A stretch of DNA of 64,000 nucleotides from Amycolatopsis coloradensis (GCF_037997115.1 NZ_CP150484.1:792586-856585), one strand, 5' to 3'. Positions 16,611 to 26,572 are shown, counted from the stretch's first letter. Numbers and translations: made by a program. Notes: generated by a model from the letters alone, not told the origin.

Positions 16611-18283
16611 GCCGGCTCCTTACCGAACAGGGTCCTGGCCTCGCCCGCGGTGACGACCGAGCCGGTGACCAGCACGCCGCCGCCCGCCAGAGGCTCCTCG
16701 GGGTCGTCGCTCTGCTCGACGAGGCCGATGGCGGTCTCGATCGCGGCGTCCAGGCTGGGCTCGGCCACGACACGGTCTTCGCCGAAGATCGAGATGGCGA
16801 TGTCGTTGAGCTCGTCGAGCGGCATCGCGCGCGGGGACGAGTTCTTGGTGACGACGATCTCGGACACCACGGGTTCGAGGGCGTCCAGGATGCCGCGGGC
16901 GTCCTTCTCCGCCATCACGCCGACCACGGCCGCGAGACGGCGGAAGGCGAACTCCTCGGCGACGGTGGTCGCGAGTGCCTTGGCACCGTGCGGGTTGTGG
17001 GCGGCGTCGAGCAGCACGGTCGGCGCGGCGCGGACGCGCTCCAGCCTGCCGGGGGTCTCGACCTCGGCGAAGGCCTCGCGGACGGCCTCGATGACCAGTT
17101 GCTTGTCCTTGCCCGCGCCGAAGAACGCTTCGACTGCGGCCAGCGCGAGCGCGGCGTTGGCCGCCTGGTGCGCGCCGTGCAGCGGCAGGAAGATCTCGTC
17201 GTACACCCCGCCGAGGCCCTGCAGTTTCAGCATCTGCCCGCCGACGGCGACCTCGCGCTCCAGCACGCCGAACTCGCTGCCCGCACGGGCGACGCTCGCG
17301 TCGACCTCGACGGCGCGTTCCAGCAGGATCTTCTGCACTTCGGGGTCCTGCTCGGCGATGACCGCGACGCTGCCGGGTTTGATGATCCCGGCCTTCTCCA
17401 CCGCGGCTTTGGCCGGAGAGCCGCCGAAGTACTCGACGTGGTCGACACCGATCGGGGTGATGACGGCGACGTCGCCGTCCACGACGTTGGTGGCGTCCCA
17501 GGAGCCGCCGAGGCCGGTCTCGATGACCGCCGCTTCGACGGGCGCGTCGGCGAAGGCCGCGAACGCCATCCCGGTGAGCACCTCGAACTTGCTCATCGGC
17601 ACCGCGTCCTGGCCGCCGGCGTTGTCCACCATGTTCACGTACGGCGCGACGTCGCGGTACAGGTCGACGTACGCGGCGGCGGAGATGGGGGCGCCGTCGA
17701 GCGCGATCCGCTCGGTGACCAACTGCAGATGCGGGCTCGTGTACCGGCCGACGCGCAGGCCCATGCGGGTCAGCAGCGCGTCGATCATCCGGGTGGTCGA
17801 GCCCTTGCCGTTGGTCCCGGCGACGTGCAGCACCGGGTAACCGCGGTGCGGCTCACCCATCAGGTTGACCAGGGCCGCGATCCGGGCGAGGGACGGCTCG
17901 ATCTTCGTCTCGGGCCAGCGCTGGTTCAGCTCGGCCTCGACGGCGAGCAGTTCACGGCGCGCCTGCTGCCCGTTGGGGTCGGACGGGGCGAACTCGTCGC
18001 CCTGGTCGTCCAGTTCGTGCAGTTCCACGTCCTCCGGGGCGACGAGGTCCGGCACGGGGCCGAGCGCGAGGTTGTCCCCCAGCTGCCCGATCCCGCCGAT
18101 GCCGCCTCGTGAACCGCCGCCCGCCTGGTACGCGGCGTCGGGTGCGTCCAGATCCGGGTCGGTGTCGTCGGACGGATCGTGGGCGCGTGCCCCCAATTCG
18201 TCGACACCGGCGAAACTGTCCAGATCTGCCAGGTCCGGGGATTCCCTGAAATCTTCGGAATCCCGGCCGTCACCTCGCGGCAC
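16607..18283 (-). CDS. folC: Bifunctional folylpolyglutamate synthase/dihydrofolate synthase
   Basis: 558 residues. A Mur-ligase-type ATP-dependent enzyme that adds glutamate to dihydropteroate and to reduced folates. The P-loop is HVAGTNGKGSTTRM (about 153-166), followed by RYTSPHLQLVTERI, the EVLTGMAFAAFADAP segment and LLDAAHNPHGAKAL in the C-terminal glutamate-ligase domain. The GTG at 18283 is chosen because AGGAGAG sits seven bases upstream. About 108 residues of acidic, Gly-rich sequence precede the catalytic core, so the protein is longer than the usual 430-450 residues. It is coupled to the DUF4233 gene by a 4-base overlap. Confidence 0.96.
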   Translation of the reverse strand: MPRGDGRDSEDFRESPDLADLDSFAGVDELGARAHDPSDDTDPDLDAPDAAYQAGGGSRGGIGGIGQLGDNLALGPVPDLVAPEDVELHELDDQGDEFAPSDPNGQQARRELLAVEAELNQRWPETKIEPSLARIAALVNLMGEPHRGYPVLHVAGTNGKGSTTRMIDALLTRMGLRVGRYTSPHLQLVTERIALDGAPISAAAYVDLYRDVAPYVNMVDNAGGQDAVPMSKFEVLTGMAFAAFADAPVEAAVIETGLGGSWDATNVVDGDVAVITPIGVDHVEYFGGSPAKAAVEKAGIIKPGSVAVIAEQDPEVQKILLERAVEVDASVARAGSEFGVLEREVAVGGQMLKLQGLGGVYDEIFLPLHGAHQAANAALALAAVEAFFGAGKDKQLVIEAVREAFAEVETPGRLERVRAAPTVLLDAAHNPHGAKALATTVAEEFAFRRLAAVVGVMAEKDARGILDALEPVVSEIVVTKNSSPRAMPLDELNDIAISIFGEDRVVAEPSLDAAIETAIGLVEQSDDPEEPLAGGGVLVTGSVVTAGEARTLFGKEPA

Positions 18284-18353
18284 GAACTCTCCTCTTACCC
18301 TTGCTGCCTGTCGGGCCGAGTCTACGTGCGGCTTTTCCTGGCACTCTCGACGC

Positions 18354-18983
18354 ATGGGGTTCAACCACAACGACCACTACCACCCGCTGCTGCTCGACCA
18401 GCTGCCTCCCGGCCCCGGCGTGGCGCTGGACGTGGGCTGCGGCGGCGGGCGGTTCGCGCGACGGCTCGCGGCGACCGGGATGCACGTCGAGGCGATCGAC
18501 CGGTCCGGCCCGATGATCGAACTCGCCAGTGCCGCCGGTTCCCCGGGGCCCGGCACGATCTCCTACCGGCAGGCCGACGTGGTCGCCGAAAAGCTGCCGG
18601 AGGCGGCGTACGACTTCATCTCCTGCCTCGCGTCGCTCCACCATGTGCCGTTCGACACGGTCACCAAGCTGCGTGACGCGCTGGTCCCGGGCGGTGTGCT
18701 GGCCGTGCTCGGCCTCGGCAGGCCCAGCACGTTCGCCGACTACGCGCGGGCCCTCGTGGCCTCCCCGGTGAACGCCGTGGCCAGGGTGATCGTGTACGCG
18801 GGCGACCGGCTGAACGGCGGGGTCGATCCGCTGCCGACGGCGCCGATCGCGGAGACCTTCCCGCCGATGAACCGGATCCGGCGCGACGCGGCCCGGCTGC
18901 TGCCGGGGAGCAAGGTCCGGAACCTGCTCTTCTACCGCTATCTCCTCGTCTACCGCAGGCCCGAAGACGATCACCCGATGTGA
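18354..18983 (+). CDS. Class I SAM-dependent methyltransferase
   Basis: 209-residue methyltransferase of the Methyltransf_11/UbiE-like fold. Motif I is VALDVGCGGGRFARRL (about 25-40), the acidic residue after strand 2 is in VEAIDRSGPM, and motif IV-like ISCLASLHHVPF and post-motif VPGGVLAVLGLGRP are visible. It is divergent from folC with 70 bases between starts. The substrate cannot be told from sequence. Start ATG 18354 gives the family-typical N-terminus. Confidence 0.9.
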   Translation: MGFNHNDHYHPLLLDQLPPGPGVALDVGCGGGRFARRLAATGMHVEAIDRSGPMIELASAAGSPGPGTISYRQADVVAEKLPEAAYDFISCLASLHHVPFDTVTKLRDALVPGGVLAVLGLGRPSTFADYARALVASPVNAVARVIVYAGDRLNGGVDPLPTAPIAETFPPMNRIRRDAARLLPGSKVRNLLFYRYLLVYRRPEDDHPM

Positions 18984-19090
18984 CACCCCAAGCGGGTGAA
19001 ACCGGCGCCCGACCACCCGATCGGCGGCGCCGAGCAGGCCGGATCCCGTTCATTTTTGAGAGGCCATCCAGTCCGGAGATCGGGGTCCTC

Positions 19091-19966
19091 ATGCGCTTCA
19101 GACGCGTCCTGTTCGCGGCCGTCTCGACCGTCGTCCTGCTGATCGCCTCCACCACGGCGGCCACCGCCGCCACGCGGTCCTACCGGAATTACGTCGCGCT
19201 GGGTGATTCCTACACCTCCGGACCGCTCATTCCGCTCCCCCGCCTCGACCCGCTCTTCTGCGGCAAGTCGACGCAGAACTATCCGTCGATCCTCGCCTCG
19301 GCACTGCGGGTCCGCTCCTTCACCGACATCAGCTGCGGTGGCGCCGACACCACCAACATGACACAGCGGCAGAGCGTGACCCTCGGCAGCAACCCGCCCC
19401 AGTTCAGCGCCCTGAGCGCGAGCACCGACCTGGTCACGGTCGGGATCGGCGGCAACGACTACGGCGTCTTCGGCACGCTGGTCGGCACTTGCCCCACTCT
19501 GCGCGCGAGCGATCCCGCGGGGACCCCGTGCCAGGACAGGTTCACCGTCGGCGGTGTCGACACCATCAAGGCCAAGATCGCCGACACCGGCAAGAACGTC
19601 GAGAAGGTGCTGGCCGGGATCCACGCCCGCTCGCCGCACGCCGACGTGCTCGTCGTCGGCTACCCGCGGATCGCGCCGGAACGCGGCTACTGCCCGAAGA
19701 TCCTGCCCTTCGCCGAGGGCGACTACGCCTGGCTCAACGACGTCGAGAAGGCGTTGAACTCAGCGATCGAGAAGGCCGTCGCGGCCGACGGCAAGGCGAC
19801 CTTCGTGGACACGTTCGGTCCGTCCACCGGGCACGACGCCTGCGCGCCGAACGGCGCGGCGTGGATCAACGGGCAGCACACGAAGCTGCTCGCCGCGGCG
19901 GCTTACCACCCGTATCGCACCGGGATGGCGGGGGTGGCCGGAGTGGTCCTCCGTCACCTCCGCTGA
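19091..19966 (+). CDS. Secreted SGNH/GDSL lipase-esterase
   Basis: 291-residue exported hydrolase similar in layout to Streptomyces secreted GDSL lipases. The signal peptide is MRFRRVLFAAVSTVVLLIAS (cleavage near ATAAT). Block I is VALGDSYTSGP (nucleophile Ser), block II has ISCGGADTTNM, block III is GIGGNDYGVFG, and the C-terminal catalytic His lies in the AAYHPYRTGMAG region. Six cysteines are consistent with three disulfides. Start 19091 follows a GGGG-type site. It probably hydrolyses extracellular acyl esters. It is convergent with valS, with a palindrome between them. Confidence 0.93.
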   Translation: MRFRRVLFAAVSTVVLLIASTTAATAATRSYRNYVALGDSYTSGPLIPLPRLDPLFCGKSTQNYPSILASALRVRSFTDISCGGADTTNMTQRQSVTLGSNPPQFSALSASTDLVTVGIGGNDYGVFGTLVGTCPTLRASDPAGTPCQDRFTVGGVDTIKAKIADTGKNVEKVLAGIHARSPHADVLVVGYPRIAPERGYCPKILPFAEGDYAWLNDVEKALNSAIEKAVAADGKATFVDTFGPSTGHDACAPNGAAWINGQHTKLLAAAAYHPYRTGMAGVAGVVLRHLR

Positions 19967-19979
19967 GCCACCCCACGCG

Positions 19980-20030
19980 CAATGAAGGGGCCTTTCATCG
20001 CAAAATTTGCGATGAAGGGCCCCTTCATTG
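19980..20030. repeat. 51-nt palindrome between convergent genes (bidirectional terminator-like)
   Basis: Two 25-base arms (starting CAATGAAGGGGCC) with one G.U-type mismatch and a one-base centre, placed between the SGNH lipase stop and the valS stop. It shares the TGAAGGGG arm type with palindromes at 26480 and 60384. Confidence 0.9.
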
Positions 20031-20036
20031 CAGTCG

Positions 20037-22679
20037 TCAGGAGGCGGGCAGCGTCGCCAACCGGGCGTTGATGCGCTCGATGTCCGCGACCGCGGTCTCC
20101 CTGCGGGCCCGGATCTTGCCGATCACCGGCTCCGGCGCCTTGTCGATGAAGGCCTGGTTGCCGAGCTTGGCCTCGGCCTGCGCCAGTTCCTTCTCCGCCG
20201 CGCCGAGGTCCTTCTGCAGGCGCTTGCGCTCGGCGGCGACGTCGATCGTGCCGGACAGGTCCAGTTCGACGGTGACGACACCGGCCGACAGCCCGACCTC
20301 GAGCGACGCGCTCGGCGCGAAGCCGTCTTCGGGCCGCGTGAGCCGGACCAGCGAGCGGATGGGCTCGTCGTGCCCGGTGATCTCGGCGAACCCGTCGCCG
20401 GACAGCCGCGCGGCCACCTTCTGGCTGGGCTTGAGGCCCTGGTCCGCGCGGAAGCGGCGGACCTCGGTGACCAGCTTCCGCACGTCCGCGATCCGCTTGT
20501 CCGCCAAGGGATCGGCGTACGAGGCGTCGGCCACCGGCCACGGGGCGACCACCAGCGACTCGCGGCCGGTCAGCGCCGTCCACAGCTTCTCGGTGATGAA
20601 CGGGATGAACGGGTGCAGCAGCTTCAGCACCGTGTCGAACACGTGCCCCAGCACCGCGCGCGTCGCCGTCACGCGGGCCTCGTCGCCCTGGAAGACCTGG
20701 ACCTTCGACAGCTCCAGGTACCAGTCGCACAGCTCCGTCCAGGTGAACTGGTAGAGCGTGTCGGTGGCCTTCGCGAACTGGTAGTCCGCCAGGTACCCGG
20801 TGACCTCGTCGACGACGTTGCCGAGCCTGCCGAGGATCCAGCGGTCGGCCTCGGTGAGCTCGGTGGCCGGGGGCAGCGGGGCGTTCGCGTCCGCGCCGTT
20901 CATCATCGCGAACTTGGTGGCGTTCCAGAGCTTCGTGGTGAAGTTCCGGGAGCCCGCGACCCACTCCTCGCCGATCGGCACGTCGGTGCCCGGGTTGGCG
21001 CCCCGCGTGAGGGTGAAGCGCAGCGCGTCGGTGCCGTACTTGTCCATCCATTCGATGGGGTCGACACCGTTGCCCGCGGTCTTCGACATCTTCTTGCCGA
21101 ACTGGTCGCGGACCATGCCGTGCAGCGCGATGGTCTTGAACGGCGCCTCGCCGGTGGCGTAGAGGCCGAACATCATCATCCGGACGACCCAGAAGAACAG
21201 GATGTCGTAGCCGGTGACCAGCACCGACGTCGGATAGAACTTGTTCAGGTCCGGGGTCTTCTCCGGCCAGCCGAGAGTGGAGAACGGCCACAGGCCCGAC
21301 GAGAACCAGGTGTCGAGGACGTCCGGGTCCTGGGTCCAGCCCTCACCCGAAGGCGGCTCCTCGTCCGGTCCGACGCAGACGACCTCGTCGTTCGGGCCGT
21401 ACCAGACCGGGATGCGGTGGCCCCACCACAGCTGGCGCGAGATGCACCAGTCGTGCAGGTTGTCGACCCAGTCGAAGTAGCGCTTCTCCATCTCCGGCGG
21501 GTGGACGTTCACCCGGCCGTCGCGCACCGCGTCGCCGGCGGCCTTGGCGAGCGGGCCGACCTTGACGAACCACTGCAGCGAAAGCCGCGGCTCGATCGGC
21601 TCCTTCGACCGCTCGGAGTGCCCGACGCTGTGCAGGTACGGACGCTTCTCCGCGACGATGCGGCCCTGCTCGCGCAGCTTCTCCCGCACCGCGACACGGG
21701 CTTCGAAGCGGTCCATGCCGTCGAACTCGGTGCCGGTGCCGTCGATGCGGCCCTGCTCGTCCATGATCGTGATCATCGGCAGGTCGTGCCGCTGGCCGAT
21801 CTCGAAGTCGTTCGGGTCGTGCGCGGGGGTCACCTTGACCGCGCCGGTGCCGAACTCCGGGTCGACGTGCTTGTCCGCGACGATCGGGATCTTGCGCCCG
21901 GTCAGCGGCAGCTCGACCTCGGTGCCGATGAGGTGCGTGTAGCGCTCGTCGTCCGGGTGGACCGCGACGGCGGTGTCACCGAGCATCGTCTCCATCCGGG
22001 TGGTGGCCACGACGATCGCGTTCTCGCCGTCGCCGTAGCGCATCGAGACGAGTTCGCCCTCGACCTCTTCGTGCTTCACCTCGGCGTCGGACAGCACCGA
22101 CCGCAGCTCCGGCGACCAGTTGACCAGCCGCTCGGCGCGGTAGATCAGGCCGTCGTCGTAGAGCTTCTTGAAGATCGTGTTGACGGCCTTGGACAGGCCG
22201 TCGTCCATGGTGAACCGCTCACGGGTCCAGTCCACGCCCTCGCCGAGGCGCTTCATCTGGGCGAGGATCTTGCCGCCGTGCTCGTTCTTCCACTGCCAGA
22301 CGCGCTCCACGAAGGCCTCACGGCCGAGCTCGCGGCGGCTGGTGCCCTCGGCGCGGAGCTGCTTCTCGACCAGCGCGTGGACCGCGATGCTCGCGTGGTC
22401 CATGCCCGGCAGGTACAGCGTCTCGTCGCCGAGCATGCGGTGGTAGCGGGTGATGGCGTCGATCAGGGTGTGCTCGAACGCGTGCCCGATGTGCAGCGAA
22501 CCGGTCACGTTCGGGGGCGGGATGACTACCGTGAACGGCGGCTTGTCCGACGTGGGGTCGGCCGTGAAATAGCCGGCGTCTACCCAACGCTGGTAGAGCG
22601 AGGCTTCTTCGTCGGCCGGGTTCCAGGTACCCGGAAGGTCGGTCTGCTGCTGCTGGGCGTTCTCGGTCACAGTTGACAA
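20037..22679 (-). CDS. valS: Valyl-tRNA synthetase
   Basis: 880-residue class I synthetase charging tRNA-Val. The HIGH signature is [12 protein letters not shown] (63-66), the KMSKS signature is [15 protein letters not shown] (about 530), the editing CP1 domain lies between them, and a C-terminal Val_tRNA-synt coiled-coil arm ends the protein (about 815-880). The start is probably TTG 22679, with GAGGGGG nine bases upstream; GTG 22670 is an in-frame alternative placed too far from that site. It heads the leftward valS-folC-DUF4233-ndk-rne series, although other genes now lie between valS and folC. Two tRNA-Val genes occur at 54 kb. Confidence 0.98.
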   Translation of the reverse strand: MSTVTENAQQQQTDLPGTWNPADEEASLYQRWVDAGYFTADPTSDKPPFTVVIPPPNVTGSLHIGHAFEHTLIDAITRYHRMLGDETLYLPGMDHASIAVHALVEKQLRAEGTSRRELGREAFVERVWQWKNEHGGKILAQMKRLGEGVDWTRERFTMDDGLSKAVNTIFKKLYDDGLIYRAERLVNWSPELRSVLSDAEVKHEEVEGELVSMRYGDGENAIVVATTRMETMLGDTAVAVHPDDERYTHLIGTEVELPLTGRKIPIVADKHVDPEFGTGAVKVTPAHDPNDFEIGQRHDLPMITIMDEQGRIDGTGTEFDGMDRFEARVAVREKLREQGRIVAEKRPYLHSVGHSERSKEPIEPRLSLQWFVKVGPLAKAAGDAVRDGRVNVHPPEMEKRYFDWVDNLHDWCISRQLWWGHRIPVWYGPNDEVVCVGPDEEPPSGEGWTQDPDVLDTWFSSGLWPFSTLGWPEKTPDLNKFYPTSVLVTGYDILFFWVVRMMMFGLYATGEAPFKTIALHGMVRDQFGKKMSKTAGNGVDPIEWMDKYGTDALRFTLTRGANPGTDVPIGEEWVAGSRNFTTKLWNATKFAMMNGADANAPLPPATELTEADRWILGRLGNVVDEVTGYLADYQFAKATDTLYQFTWTELCDWYLELSKVQVFQGDEARVTATRAVLGHVFDTVLKLLHPFIPFITEKLWTALTGRESLVVAPWPVADASYADPLADKRIADVRKLVTEVRRFRADQGLKPSQKVAARLSGDGFAEITGHDEPIRSLVRLTRPEDGFAPSASLEVGLSAGVVTVELDLSGTIDVAAERKRLQKDLGAAEKELAQAEAKLGNQAFIDKAPEPVIGKIRARRETAVADIERINARLATLPAS

Positions 22680-22777
22680 GTCTACGAACCCCCTCTAACG
22701 AGTTCCTCACCGGCCGTAACGCCCGCCGCTCCCAGCCGATGAGGGGATGTCGTGACGCACTGGGGAGGGGCGGGCTC

Positions 22778-23755
22778 TTGGAAGACCGGCGGCTGGAGAC
22801 GCATCCGGATCTGATGGATCCGGATTGGCGCGAGCACGCGGAAGTGGACGCCTGGCTCGGCGCGAAGAAGGACCTCAAGAAGCGGCGGAAACAGTCGTCG
22901 CGCCGCGGTTTCCGGGTGTCCGGCGGTCCGGTCCTCGTCCTGGCGCTGATCGCGCTCGTAGTCGCGGCGGTCGTCGTGCACCGGGTACAGGGCCGCGGCG
23001 TCAACGACGTCCCCGGCTTCGGGCAGCCTCCGAAGGCTGTCCCGGTGTCCGGCGGGGTCGACCTGAACCGGCCTTATGACCGCACCCCCGCCGCGAACTG
23101 GCGCGAAGGCATCGACGGGGTCATCGTGCCGCCGGGGCAGGCCGTCGGCGATTTCACCGCCGAGGAGGTCGACGCGGCGTACCGGACCGTGACGGAGGCC
23201 ATCGCGGCCGCCCGGCTGGGTTCCAGGGCGCTGCAGTACGCGGACGGTTCGGAGCTGCTCCGCTTGCTGGCGCCGAACGAACGCGTCCGGCTCGAACCGG
23301 CGCTCACCAGCGCGCTCACCGTCGAAAAGGGCAAGTACCTCACCCTCATCGGCCCGAACCGCCTGCTGCAGGTGAGCCCGCGCATGACCGGCTTCCTGAC
23401 GGCGAAGCCCGGCGAAAAGGGCGAACTGGTCGTTCACGCGAGCTACACGACCGCGTACGCCTTCGACGCGCATCCGGGCGAGGCCCGGTCGCCGTCGGAT
23501 ATCGTCCCGTTCGTCCGCGACGAACAGGACTACGTGATCCGCAAGGCGCCGCCGTTCGCCCAAGCCGACGCCGGGCTCAGCTTCGGCGAAGGCGCGCGCT
23601 ATCACTCGAACATGGCGTGCGACGCGTCCAAGGCCGGCCTCCTCGCACCCCAGTACGCTGACAAGAGCAAACCCGTCGACGGAGCGCCCGTGGTCGACGA
23701 AGTGGACACCTATGACCCGACGAAACCCCTCCCATCGACGGGTAACTGCGGGTAG
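22778..23755 (+). CDS. Single-span membrane protein with extracytoplasmic domain, unknown function
   Basis: 325 residues. The TTG at 22778 is preferred because GGGGAGGGG lies just upstream and the N-terminus then aligns with the next gene. The cytoplasmic module ETHPDLMDPDW...EVDAWLGAKKDLKK (about 5-35) is followed by a basic stretch, one transmembrane segment (about 47-68) and RVQGRGVNDVPGF. An outside domain of about 240 residues follows, with no family I recognise; it has two late cysteines (NMACDAS and the terminal NCG). The anchor module is duplicated in the following protein. Possibly a cell-surface or wall-associated protein. Confidence 0.75.
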   Translation: MEDRRLETHPDLMDPDWREHAEVDAWLGAKKDLKKRRKQSSRRGFRVSGGPVLVLALIALVVAAVVVHRVQGRGVNDVPGFGQPPKAVPVSGGVDLNRPYDRTPAANWREGIDGVIVPPGQAVGDFTAEEVDAAYRTVTEAIAAARLGSRALQYADGSELLRLLAPNERVRLEPALTSALTVEKGKYLTLIGPNRLLQVSPRMTGFLTAKPGEKGELVVHASYTTAYAFDAHPGEARSPSDIVPFVRDEQDYVIRKAPPFAQADAGLSFGEGARYHSNMACDASKAGLLAPQYADKSKPVDGAPVVDEVDTYDPTKPLPSTGNCG

Positions 23756-23801
23756 CCGGCCGACACGGGGGAAGAGGACGAGATGGGGGAATGAGGACGA
23801 G

Positions 23802-24128
23802 ATGGACGAAGAGGACCGGCGGATCGAGACCCACCCGGACCTGGTCGACCCGAACTGGCAGAAGCACGCCGAGCTGGACGCCTGGCTGGGTGCGAAGAAG
23901 GAGCTCAAGAAGAAGCGCCGCAAGCAGCGCAAGGCGGCCGCGGCCTCCGGTGGCGGCTACTCCGCGCCGGGGACGAGCCGGTGGCCGGGCATCGCCGCGA
24001 TCGTCGGCCTGATCGTGCTGGTCGTGGCCGCGGTGACGGTGAACGCGGTGCAGGAGCGCGGCGTCAACGAGACACCGTGGTTCCCGCTGGACGAATCACA
24101 GATCACCCGGCTCGTCACCGACGCCTGA
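23802..24128 (+). CDS. Short membrane protein sharing the anchor module of its neighbour
   Basis: 108 residues, starting MDEEDRRIETHPDLVDPNW. Its first 85 residues match the preceding protein's module: acidic ETHPDL motif, AELDAWLGAKKELKKKRRKQ, a transmembrane segment (about 60-82) and VQERGVNETPWF. It then stops after about 20 residues instead of carrying a large outside domain. A GAGGACGAG site precedes the ATG. This looks like a duplicated membrane-anchor module that has lost, or never had, the extracellular part. Function unknown. Confidence 0.72.
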   Translation: MDEEDRRIETHPDLVDPNWQKHAELDAWLGAKKELKKKRRKQRKAAAASGGGYSAPGTSRWPGIAAIVGLIVLVVAAVTVNAVQERGVNETPWFPLDESQITRLVTDA

Positions 24129-24171
24129 CCCCTCGGTCGCGCGCGGGAGCGGCAAGGCGCACGATGGGGGC

Positions 24172-26478
24172 ATGACCCGCGAAGCACCCGCGAACGACGT
24201 TGACGAGACACAGCTCGAGGTCGGGAAACCGAAGAGCTGGGCGGCCGGGATCCCCGGGGTCGCAGTCTCCCTGATGCGCGGCATGGAACAGATGGGCGCC
24301 GCGCGCACGGTGAAGACGCTGCGCCTGCTGAACCAGCGCGACGGCTTCGACTGCCCCGGTTGCGCCTGGCCGGAGCCGCGCGAGGTCGACGGCGAGCACC
24401 GCAAGCTCGCGGAGTTCTGCGAGAACGGTGCGAAGGCCGTCGCCGAGGAGGCGACGAAGCGCCGCGTCGGCCGCGAGTTCTTCGCCGCGCACTCCATTCA
24501 GGAACTGGCCGGGAAGACGGACTACTGGCTCGGCCAGCAGGGCCGCATCACCGAGCCGTTCGTGCTGCGCGAAGGCGCGACGCATTACGAGCCGATCTCC
24601 TGGGACGACGCGTTCACGCTGGTCGCGGACGAGCTTCGCGCGCTGCAGGACCCGAACGAGGCGATCTTCTACACCTCCGGCCGCACCAGCAACGAGGCCG
24701 CGTTCCTCTACCAGCTGCTCGTGCGCTCCTACGGCACCAACAACCTCCCCGACTGCTCCAACATGTGCCACGAGTCCTCCGGCGCGGCGCTCGCCGCCAC
24801 GACCGGGATCGGCAAGGGTTCGGTGTCGCTCGCCGACATCCACAAGGCGGACCTGATCGTGGTGGTCGGCCAGAACCCGGGCACCAACCATCCGCGCATG
24901 CTGTCCGCGCTGGAGGAGGCCAAGGGCAACGGCGCGAAGATCATGGCGGTCAACCCGCTGCCCGAAGCCGGGCTGATGCGGTTCAAGAACCCGCAGAACG
25001 TTCGCGGCGTGGTCGGCAAGGGCACCCCGCTCGCCGACGAGTTCGCGCAGATCCGGCTCGGCGGCGACCTCGCGCTGTTCCAGGCGATCGGTCATCTGCT
25101 GCTGAAGTGGGAAGCGGAGACTCCCGGCACGATCGTCGACCGCGCGTTCGTCGAGTCGTCCACCGAGGGCTTCGAGGACTACGCGAAGCATCTGCGGGAG
25201 GTCGACTGGACCGAGGTCGGCGCCGCGACCGGGCTGCCGCGGGAGCAGATCGAGCGGCTGGCGCGGATGATCGCGACGTCGAAGCGGACCATCTACTGCT
25301 GGGCGATGGGCCTGACCCAGCACAAGCACGCGGTGCAGACGATCTCCGAGATCGCGAACCTGGCGCTGGTGCGCGGCATGATCGGCGAACCGGGCGCGGG
25401 CCTGTGCCCGGTTCGCGGGCACTCCAACGTGCAGGGCGACCGGACGATGGGTATCTGGGAGAAGATGCCGGAGTCCTTTATGGACAGTCTCGACGCCGAG
25501 TTCGGCATCAAGGTGCCGCGGGAGCACGGCCACGACACCGTCGCCGCGATCCGCGCGATGCGGGACGGCAAGGGCAAGGTCTTCTTCGCCGTCGGCGGCA
25601 ACTTCGCGTCCGCCACCCCGGACACGGAGCTGACCGAGAAGGCGCTCAAGTCGTGCTCCCTGACCGCGCACGTGTCGACGAAGCTCAATCGCTCGCATGT
25701 CGTCCCGGGCAAGACCGCGTTGATCTTGCCCACCCTCGGCCGCACGGAACGCGACGTCCAGGCCGGCGGCGAGCAGTTCGTCACCGTCGAGGACTCGATG
25801 TCGCAGGTGCACACCTCACGCGGCAGGCTGGCCCCGGCCAGTGAGTACCTGCTCTCCGAAGTCGCGATCATCTGTCATCTCGCGGAAGCCCTGCTCGGTG
25901 CCGGGCACGCGGTGCCGTGGCGAGACTTCCACGCCGACTACGACCTCATCCGCGACCGGATCGCCCGCGTCGTCCCCGGCTGCCATGACTACAACGCCCG
26001 GGTGCGCGAGCCCGACGGGTTCGTCCTCCCGCACGCGCCGCGCGATTCCCGGCAGTTCAACGGAACCGCGAACGGCAAGGCGAACTTCACCGTCTCCGAA
26101 CTCGAATACCCCGAGGTGCCCGAAGGCAGGCTGCTGCTGCAGACGATGCGCAGCCACGACCAGTACAACACCACCATCTACGGCCTTTCCGACCGTTACC
26201 GCGGCATCGAGGACGCGCGGCGCGTGGTGCTCGTGAACCCCGAGGACCTGGTCTCGCTCGGGCTCGCCGACGGCGCGATGGTCGACCTGGTCTCGGAATG
26301 GCGGGACGGCGACCGCCGGGCCCCGCGGTTCCGGGTGGTCTCCTATCCGACGGCGAAGGGCTGCGCGGCGGCGTACTTCCCCGAGGCGAACGCGTTGGTG
26401 CCGCTGGATTCGGTGGCGGACAAGTCGAACACCCCGGTGTCGAAGGCGATCGTGGTGCGGCTGGAGCCGGTCGCCTGA
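24172..26478 (+). CDS. FdhF/YdeP-family molybdopterin oxidoreductase (formate dehydrogenase alpha-like)
   Basis: 768-residue Mo-bisPGD enzyme of the FdhF/YdeP branch. An N-terminal CPGCAWPEPRE motif, molybdopterin domains with FYTSGRTSNEAAFLYQLLVR and VVVGQNPGTNHPRML, and a C-terminal molydop-binding domain (about 650-768; MRSHDQYNTTIYGLSDRYRG) are visible. SNMCHESSGAAL occupies the region of the Mo-ligand Cys/Sec. No diaphorase or cytochrome subunit gene is adjacent, as is usual for this branch. FdhD at 30.4 kb and the OFA carrier at 28.9 kb support a formate or oxalate connection. The actual substrate is unproven. Confidence 0.92.
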   Translation: MTREAPANDVDETQLEVGKPKSWAAGIPGVAVSLMRGMEQMGAARTVKTLRLLNQRDGFDCPGCAWPEPREVDGEHRKLAEFCENGAKAVAEEATKRRVGREFFAAHSIQELAGKTDYWLGQQGRITEPFVLREGATHYEPISWDDAFTLVADELRALQDPNEAIFYTSGRTSNEAAFLYQLLVRSYGTNNLPDCSNMCHESSGAALAATTGIGKGSVSLADIHKADLIVVVGQNPGTNHPRMLSALEEAKGNGAKIMAVNPLPEAGLMRFKNPQNVRGVVGKGTPLADEFAQIRLGGDLALFQAIGHLLLKWEAETPGTIVDRAFVESSTEGFEDYAKHLREVDWTEVGAATGLPREQIERLARMIATSKRTIYCWAMGLTQHKHAVQTISEIANLALVRGMIGEPGAGLCPVRGHSNVQGDRTMGIWEKMPESFMDSLDAEFGIKVPREHGHDTVAAIRAMRDGKGKVFFAVGGNFASATPDTELTEKALKSCSLTAHVSTKLNRSHVVPGKTALILPTLGRTERDVQAGGEQFVTVEDSMSQVHTSRGRLAPASEYLLSEVAIICHLAEALLGAGHAVPWRDFHADYDLIRDRIARVVPGCHDYNARVREPDGFVLPHAPRDSRQFNGTANGKANFTVSELEYPEVPEGRLLLQTMRSHDQYNTTIYGLSDRYRGIEDARRVVLVNPEDLVSLGLADGAMVDLVSEWRDGDRRAPRFRVVSYPTAKGCAAAYFPEANALVPLDSVADKSNTPVSKAIVVRLEPVA

Positions 26479-26479
26479 G

Positions 26480-26566
26480 CGGTGCTGAAGGGGACTTTCC
26501 CCGCATGCGATGCGGGGAAAGCGCCCTTCACCGCGTGAGACGAGGGGAAAGTCCCCTTCAGCACCG
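26480..26566. repeat. Long nested palindrome between convergent genes
   Basis: Outer arms of 23 bases (CGGTGCTGAAGGGGACTTTC...) at 26480-26502 and 26544-26566 enclose an inner inverted repeat (CCCCGCATGCGATGCGGGG, 26499-26517). It lies between the stop of the molybdoenzyme gene and that of the LCP gene. The core matches the palindrome at 60384. It probably acts as a bidirectional terminator. Confidence 0.9.
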
Positions 26567-26572
26567 GCTCGC

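Noticed and set aside
20028..22676. 882-codon plus-strand reading frame
   Set aside because: Exactly mirrors valS, whose HIGH and KMSKS motifs are on the minus strand.
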